Part shown: piece by piece, positions 59,555 to 64,000 of the stretch
How positions within the stretch are numbered: position 1 is the first letter of the stretch
Layout: each line of letters starts with the position of its first letter
Assembly: GCA_030745755.1 (NCBI GenBank)
Contig: JASLOA010000013.1
Span: 16,688 to 80,687, forward strand
Source of the DNA: Kiritimatiellia bacterium
GTDB taxonomy: Bacteria; Verrucomicrobiota; Kiritimatiellia; UBA8416; JABMPJ01
DNA: 64,000 nucleotides
Direction: 5' to 3'
Program-made: the position numbers and the translations under genes
Notes under the pieces: model-generated
The model's input: only the letters and a program-made list of their open reading frames with translations
Databases searched by the model: none
Told to the model about the DNA's origin: nothing

Positions 59555-60353
59555 TGCGTCTACTCCCCTTCATTCGCTCGCGTCGATCCAGCCCGCCACG
59601 TACCGCCCGCCAATACGCCTCCCACTCTGCCACCAAAGCCGGGTCGTTTCGCCACTCCGGGCCATACGCGCTGAGACTGACGAGTAGCTCACGATGCCTG
59701 TACCCCAGCGGGGAGTTACGATGCGGAACATAGAGTCCCGCCTCTCCCATGATCCGAAACGCCAGCTCATAGACCGCCGACCACTCGCCTACGGCTTGAC
59801 CAACAGACTCGTCCACCCGCACGACGGCGATTGCGCCTGTGGGAATCTCAGTGGCATCTGCGTCCACGACAACGATCTCCATGCCTTGGACATCGATGGT
59901 GGGGATCTCCATTCTGGACACAACCACGACGGGAACAGTGATCTCGGGAACCAGGTACCCGGCAATCTCGGACACCACGTCAGCTTCGCCTGCGTTGCGC
60001 AACAGCCTGTACTTGGTGAGCAGCCGCTTGCGCAGCTGTCTGCGGTCCGGGGTGCGGAACTCACGTCTTAGCACGGGGGAGAGGCGCCGCATCAATCGCT
60101 TGTACTCTGCGGGGTCAGCGTAACCCCACGGTAGCTTGCCCAGGCAACGCTCCATGGCCGCCAGATACGGCTCTCGTTCGACGTCCGTGCCGAGCGTCAT
60201 TACCGACTGCCCATCTTGCATCAACGCCTTGGCGTAGAGCTTTATGGCACGTTCAGGCGGTGCATTATCCCCCGCCTCCTCCCACTCATTGGTGGCTCCA
60301 TTCGACAGTGCGGCCAACAGTACGACTGCGCAGATTGTAGCAATTGACCGCAC
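59544..60353 (-). CDS. Exported protein of unknown function (269 aa)
   Basis: GTG start at 60353 with AGGAG 7 nt upstream, and that AGGAG overlaps the stop of the preceding TPR gene, so translation is probably coupled. Signal peptide MRSIATICAVVLLAALSNGA. Arg-rich middle (RLMRRLSPVLRREFRTPDRRQLRKRLL), then strands VPVVVVSRMEIPTIDVQGMEIVVVDADATEI. No known domain is recognised. Confidence 0.65.
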   Translation of the reverse strand: MRSIATICAVVLLAALSNGATNEWEEAGDNAPPERAIKLYAKALMQDGQSVMTLGTDVEREPYLAAMERCLGKLPWGYADPAEYKRLMRRLSPVLRREFRTPDRRQLRKRLLTKYRLLRNAGEADVVSEIAGYLVPEITVPVVVVSRMEIPTIDVQGMEIVVVDADATEIPTGAIAVVRVDESVGQAVGEWSAVYELAFRIMGEAGLYVPHRNSPLGYRHRELLVSLSAYGPEWRNDPALVAEWEAYWRAVRGGLDRRERMKGSRRNGR

Positions 60354-60363
60354 AGCGCATCTC

Positions 60364-61272
60364 CTATTTCAACACCACAAGCTTGGACTTGATCTGCCCC
60401 AACAGCTCTGCGTTTGCATCGGTTGCGGGTATCATGAGCAGCAGCCTGCTTAAATGCGCGATAGAGGGTGCGCTGCCGAGTACAACCCAGTCAATCGCGT
60501 CAAAACACTCCTGCTGCAGAGCAAGCGATACAAAGCCGTAGTTCACAGCCGCAGCCATATACGCTGCATTCGCGCCTTCGTCCTGGGCAGCACGTAAGGC
60601 ATTCGCGGCCTTCAGATAGGTCCCGGCCTTGACCGAGTTGCTTGTCGAAGGGTAGTCGCCCACCGCCTTGACATACGCGGCAGCGGCCTCGCTACGTTTC
60701 GCCTGTCCCATCAGTATATCCGCGATCCGCACCCGACAGCCAAAGAGCAGGTCCGCCCGCCCGGCGGGGTAGTCCGCCAGCGCCTTGTTCAGTGCCGCGA
60801 TAGCTTCCGTATACTTCTCCTGCAACTCCAGAACCCGCGCGATCCGCATCTGGCAGACCAGCGGGATATACGATTCGGCCGTGGGATAGTCGTCAATCGC
60901 CTTCTGATATGCCACAATCGCAGCCGTATAGTCCGACAGCCTGGCAAGTGCAATAGCAACGTGCATCTGAGCCCAGGCACGTGTCTTCATCGCGGCAGCC
61001 GGGTAGTCTGCCAGTACCTGCTCAAACTGCGCCTGGGCGCCCGCAAAGTCACCCAATTGCATGATCGCGTAACCCGCACCCAGCCGCGCCGTAGCCACAG
61101 CATCAACATCGCCCGCGGGGTAGTCCACAATCACAGATTCATAGGCGGCTCTTGCGCCCGTATGATCCCCTGCGTCAAACAGGGCCTTCGCAGCGTCCAG
61201 CTCCTCCGTAATCCCTGCAACCGACACGCCGGCGACCAGCGCCAGCACCGACAAAACAACAACCATCTTCAT
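60364..61272 (-). CDS. Exported TPR protein
   Basis: 302 residues from the ATG at 61272 (GAGGAAGG upstream; the GTG at 61284 is closer but overlaps it). Signal peptide MKMVVVLSVLALVAGVSVA. Five or so TPR units about 38-40 residues apart, each ending near DYPA (AAYESVIVDYPAG, AQFEQVLADYPAA, VAYQKAIDDYPTA, AALNKALADYPAG, AAYVKAVGDYPST). A protein-binding scaffold in the periplasm. Confidence 0.8.
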   Translation of the reverse strand: MKMVVVLSVLALVAGVSVAGITEELDAAKALFDAGDHTGARAAYESVIVDYPAGDVDAVATARLGAGYAIMQLGDFAGAQAQFEQVLADYPAAAMKTRAWAQMHVAIALARLSDYTAAIVAYQKAIDDYPTAESYIPLVCQMRIARVLELQEKYTEAIAALNKALADYPAGRADLLFGCRVRIADILMGQAKRSEAAAAYVKAVGDYPSTSNSVKAGTYLKAANALRAAQDEGANAAYMAAAVNYGFVSLALQQECFDAIDWVVLGSAPSIAHLSRLLLMIPATDANAELLGQIKSKLVVLK

Positions 61273-61314
61273 ATCGCCATCCACCTTCCTCTATTTGTTT
61301 ACCCGCGTCCGCAG

Positions 61315-61881
61315 CTACGGCGTAGTCCTTGCCTTAACCCAAGCGATCGGTTGCACCGGATTCCAGTGCGTCTTCGTCCCCGTCGCATTCATCTCAAACC
61401 CAACTCCGTCAAACCGCGTATAACTCCAAACCAACTTCTCATTGTCCCTCGACATCCAGGTCCGCCAGTCAACCGCGCAATCATGCGACGGAAACACATA
61501 AACGTACTCCACCTCCGAGTTCACCGGATCCGCCAATTGCCCGCCGATCCACGTCGCCACTGCCGCCCGCCACCACTTCCTGACATCAGCTACATAATCA
61601 TCCGTGAAATACGTCCAGACATCGCCGTCATCGGCCACTGCATTGCTCGCCGACGACATTATGAAGTAGACCATGCCGTCAAAGTTGTTCGTGCTCGCCT
61701 TCAACTCGAAGTCGGTCCAGTTGCCACCCAACTCCAAAACAAACACCGGGAACGTGTATTCATCCGTCTGCAATTCCTCCGGAATGCCCTCCCACTCGCT
61801 CGGGGCACCATCAAAGATCCAACCGGCCATACACGGCAACGCCACCGCCAGAACCACCAGTGCTGTCAGAATGCGCCTCAT
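61315..61881 (-). CDS. Exported CBM9/DOMON-like domain protein
   Basis: 188 residues from the ATG at 61881 (the GTG at 61890 is an alternative that overlaps the upstream gene). Signal peptide MRRILTALVVLAVALPCMAG, then IFDGAPSEWEGIPEELQTDE, a start much like the IDG-x-SEW of CBM9/DOMON-like ligand domains. Strands with Trp/Tyr follow (NFDGMVYFIMSS, VEYVYVFPSHD). It may bind a carbohydrate or cofactor; the family call is by pattern. Confidence 0.6.
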   Translation of the reverse strand: MRRILTALVVLAVALPCMAGWIFDGAPSEWEGIPEELQTDEYTFPVFVLELGGNWTDFELKASTNNFDGMVYFIMSSASNAVADDGDVWTYFTDDYVADVRKWWRAAVATWIGGQLADPVNSEVEYVYVFPSHDCAVDWRTWMSRDNEKLVWSYTRFDGVGFEMNATGTKTHWNPVQPIAWVKARTTP

Positions 61882-61882
61882 C

Positions 61883-62434
61883 TCAGTCACCCCGCCGCAT
61901 GATCTGCACGACCCCGTTTGTCTCGCTGCTCATCACTCTCAACGCATCGCCCTCACCGAACGAGTACGCCACCGACGGCACCCACACGATCGTTGTCACG
62001 TTCGAGAATGTGCAGCTACCCAGCTCAAAACTGAAATCCTCACTGATTCGCCAAATCTCCGCAGAACCCGAGCTCGGAGCTGCATATCGAATCAAAACCG
62101 AAACAGGAACCCAGCTACTGTTCGCCTGCGTATTCGTTACCGTCACGGTTCCGGGCGCCAGGCTCAACGTTTTCGAGAACCCGCCGGCCAACACAGCCAG
62201 CCAAGGATCACGGACGCACAACCGGCGCAATAACCGCCCGCCTGGTAAAACTCGGCCTAATCGAAGACAGCCCATTGAACCGGGCAGGCCAAGGCGACCG
62301 CCCCCCGGCGCAGCCAACACCTCCAGTGATCGAGCTAAACTCCTGCCCGTTCTGAAGCCTATCTCCCATGGCTCTAGTTTCCCCTGTTTTAGACCATCTT
62401 TCTCTGAAAGGGTTTGTATCCTTACTTGACACAT
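61883..62434 (-). CDS. Unknown protein with beta-rich C-terminal half
   Basis: 183 residues from the ATG at 62434, without a clear ribosome site; a later start (62275) is possible. The first 75 residues are Gly/Leu/Arg-rich. From about residue 80, LAVLAGGFSKTLSLAPGTVTVTNTQANSSWVPVSVLIRY and VWVPSVAYSFGEGDALRVMSSETN look like a small beta domain of phage-tail or surface type. First gene of the minus-strand cassette. Confidence 0.5.
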   Translation of the reverse strand: MCQVRIQTLSEKDGLKQGKLEPWEIGFRTGRSLARSLEVLAAPGGGRLGLPGSMGCLRLGRVLPGGRLLRRLCVRDPWLAVLAGGFSKTLSLAPGTVTVTNTQANSSWVPVSVLIRYAAPSSGSAEIWRISEDFSFELGSCTFSNVTTIVWVPSVAYSFGEGDALRVMSSETNGVVQIMRRGD

Positions 62435-62687
62435 CGAATCACGGGTGTAACAAGTATGCTTAGATAGGGTTGCGACGTAGGATGCTGTCGTAGCGTGCGC
62501 CCCGAGCTTGCATTTTTTGAGGCAGAGTGCTGATGAGGCTTAGAATGGGGGTGCCGCTTCCTCGTGGTCTGCGCAGAGCGTATTATTTCGCACAAGCAAA
62601 ATTGTCCGGTCTTCGATGGCGGATGGCGTACAGTGCGTAATAGGCGCCGCGGAGTTCAGGCATGCTCAAAGGAAACGGACGGATTCA
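62435..62687. other. Intergenic region between divergent gene sets
   Basis: No track gene. On the minus strand (about 62468-62585) a 39-codon open stretch ends LPQKMQARGARYDSILRRNPI and a stop, which could be the tail of a decayed gene. TTGACA at 62426 with TAACAA 16 nt later is a weak plus-strand promoter candidate. Nothing else is seen. Confidence 0.35.
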
Positions 62688-63797
62688 ATGGACAAGATTA
62701 AGATCACGAGTGAGGAACTTTCGAAAGTGTCCGTATCGCCCCCGGTTCCAGAACCATCAGTATCGCAACAGGAACAGATTAAGACGCGACTGATTCCTGT
62801 CTGGCTCAGAATAGTCTCGGCCCTACTCGTGATCTTCCCGCCACTCCTTTACATCATCACAGTGATTGTTCTCCCATCAATACGCAAGCGCCCCATGCCG
62901 ATCAAGCACGCGTGGGCCATCCACCTCTGCAGCCTCCTTGTCGCCAGTGGTCTTTTGTGGCTTGTTTTCGGCATGTTCATTGCCCTCAGCGCCCCGCGCC
63001 CCGCGGGGCCCGAACAATCAGTAGCGCTGACCATTTCCAGCTTCCCCAGCTTACCGTCCGCTGCACAGCTCACTGCTAGGGACATCGCCCAGGAGCTACG
63101 GCCTCTCGTTCTCGTCGTTCACTCTCAGCCTTCTCGCCTACCATTCTTCAGAAACCGTTTCTTTCCGACGAGAACGGGGGCGGCCGCGGTCATCCACGCG
63201 GATGAAAATGGGTGTCTCGCTGTCACAAGTCGGCATGTTGTGCAACAAGGCATCAAACAAGCCCGTCTTGGTCAGGCAATCGTCGTTGCCGATGAGGATG
63301 GCACATGGGTTTCCGGCCGCCTCGTCGGCCGCCACCGCGATCTCGACTTGGCTTTGATTTCGTTCAACGGTGCCGCATCCACCAACGTATACACACAGCC
63401 AATTCGTAGGTTCGCATCCATTGAGCTTGGCGATAACGTATTCGCCATCGGTCATCCACAGGGGCTGGAGTTCTCGATCTCCACGGGCATCATCTCACAG
63501 AAACGCGGCGACGATTTACTACAAGTGTCAGCGCCCGTTAGTCCCGGCAGCAGCGGCGGCCCGGTCTACGATCAGCATGGAGCTCTGCTGGGAATCGTCG
63601 AAAGCGTGATAGACAAGGAAACGAGCCCTAACGCGGAGAATCTCAATTTTGCAGTTCGTGCAGACGCGCTGCTTGACAGTGCAGCTTGGGCTCTTGATGC
63701 AGCCGGCGAGAAGGTCATGAAATCGCTAGCGCAGGCTTCCCTCGACAGTTCAAATGTTTCAGAAACGCCTACTCAGCCAGATCCCGTAAAGGAATAG
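62688..63797 (+). CDS. Membrane-anchored trypsin-like serine protease
   Basis: 369 residues from the ATG at 62688; the track start at 62616 lacks support. A polar N-terminus, two membrane helices (about 38-62 and 77-100) and a trypsin-like domain (about 140-350) with a full triad: H183 (AVTSRHVV), D220 (DLDLALI) and S289 (SPGSSGGPV). IGHPQGLEFSISTGIIS is the HtrA-like oxyanion/specificity region. There is no PDZ domain. A ubiquitin-like gene follows 23 nt after the stop. Confidence 0.88.
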   Translation: MDKIKITSEELSKVSVSPPVPEPSVSQQEQIKTRLIPVWLRIVSALLVIFPPLLYIITVIVLPSIRKRPMPIKHAWAIHLCSLLVASGLLWLVFGMFIALSAPRPAGPEQSVALTISSFPSLPSAAQLTARDIAQELRPLVLVVHSQPSRLPFFRNRFFPTRTGAAAVIHADENGCLAVTSRHVVQQGIKQARLGQAIVVADEDGTWVSGRLVGRHRDLDLALISFNGAASTNVYTQPIRRFASIELGDNVFAIGHPQGLEFSISTGIISQKRGDDLLQVSAPVSPGSSGGPVYDQHGALLGIVESVIDKETSPNAENLNFAVRADALLDSAAWALDAAGEKVMKSLAQASLDSSNVSETPTQPDPVKE

Positions 63798-63820
63798 CAC
63801 CAAAGAAAGGACAACAGACC

Positions 63821-64000
63821 ATGGCAAACATCAATGTGACAGTCTTCGACTCCACGGAAAATAAGAGAGTCCCGGTTGAGCTCCCAGATGACGCACCCGT
63901 CAACAAACTGCTTGCTGTTCTTATAGATAAGCTCAGCCTTCCAAAGGCTGGCCCAGACGGAGCCCCGCTAAGCTACAAGTTCCATCACAAGAATTCGGGC
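63821..64000 (+). CDS. EsaB/YukD-type ubiquitin-like protein (5' part, runs off the window)
   Basis: 60 codons are present and stay open to the end. MANINVTVFDSTENKRVPVE and LPDDAPVNKLLAVLIDKLSL followed by GAPLSYKFHHKNSG match the beta-grasp (ubiquitin-like) start of EsaB/YukD proteins. AAAGGA precedes the ATG. Such genes often lie with E1 (ThiF), E2 and JAB-protease genes in bacterial ubiquitin-like operons, or with type VII secretion genes; what follows here is outside the window. Confidence 0.8.
   Translation, partial: MANINVTVFDSTENKRVPVELPDDAPVNKLLAVLIDKLSLPKAGPDGAPLSYKFHHKNSG

Noticed and set aside
62468-62585. Decayed transposase or phage gene
   Set aside because: A 39-codon minus-strand open stretch without start or recognised motif; too short to support.

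Overview
The window reads as chromosomal DNA of a GC-rich Gram-negative bacterium. Lipoprotein signal peptides, an LPS-heptose nucleotidyltransferase, outer-membrane-type proteins and a type II secretion ExeA/GspB pair all point to a double membrane. The gene set and the very dense palindromic repeats in nearly every intergenic gap (including a 'GGAGTGCGGCGGCTTGACGCCGC'-type hairpin often seen in Verrucomicrobia and relatives) suggest the PVC superphylum, perhaps Kiritimatiellota or Lentisphaerota. That placement is an inference from memory, not a search result. No rRNA, CRISPR array or intact insertion sequence was seen; there is one tRNA, an initiator tRNA-Met.

Layout. 0.2-0.8 kb: VapBC-type toxin-antitoxin pair. 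0.9-8.4 kb: methyltransferase, CHASE2-adenylate cyclase, SH3/M48 pair, receiver-only response regulator, ATP-cone/P-loop kinase fusion. 8.7-22.7 kb: argS, pcnB, rfaE2, exeA/gspB, LuxR-type regulator, queH, TPR lipoprotein, cvpA, dnaG, acyltransferase, thioredoxin-like protein. 23-34.9 kb: translation/RNA operon nusA-infB-rbfA-truB-ribF and rpsO-pnp, running into an ABC-2 exporter. 35.3-37.7 kb: unknown anchored protein and apbE. 37.7-38.3 kb: hicAB. 38.4-45 kb: tightly overlapping trpS-scpA-scpB-hisC-tyrA-aroA/cmk operon. 45.2-54 kb: infA, pseudouridine synthase, GT-C-like membrane protein, unknown exported proteins, crcB, nfo. 54.1-57.3 kb: B12-binding radical SAM enzyme with a histidine kinase/response regulator pair. 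57.4-58.5 kb: unknown gene overlapping a DUF6036-like nucleotidyltransferase. 58.6 kb: tRNA-fMet and a strong terminator. 58.9-62.4 kb: six-gene minus-strand cassette of mostly exported or membrane proteins. 62.7-64 kb: membrane-anchored trypsin-like protease followed by the start of an EsaB/YukD-type ubiquitin-like protein, cut by the window edge.

Housekeeping genes sit in long operons with ATGA/GTGA start-stop overlaps, implying translational coupling. The main accessory signals are several families of palindromic repeats. They nest inside one another, enter coding sequences in frame (cyclase, infB, apbE) and supply protein termini (methyltransferase, pcnB). The most promising candidate systems are the protease plus ubiquitin-like pair at the right edge, the exported-protein cassette after tRNA-fMet, and the nucleotidyltransferase pair. 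The aroA-cmk and ATP-cone-kinase fusions are also notable.
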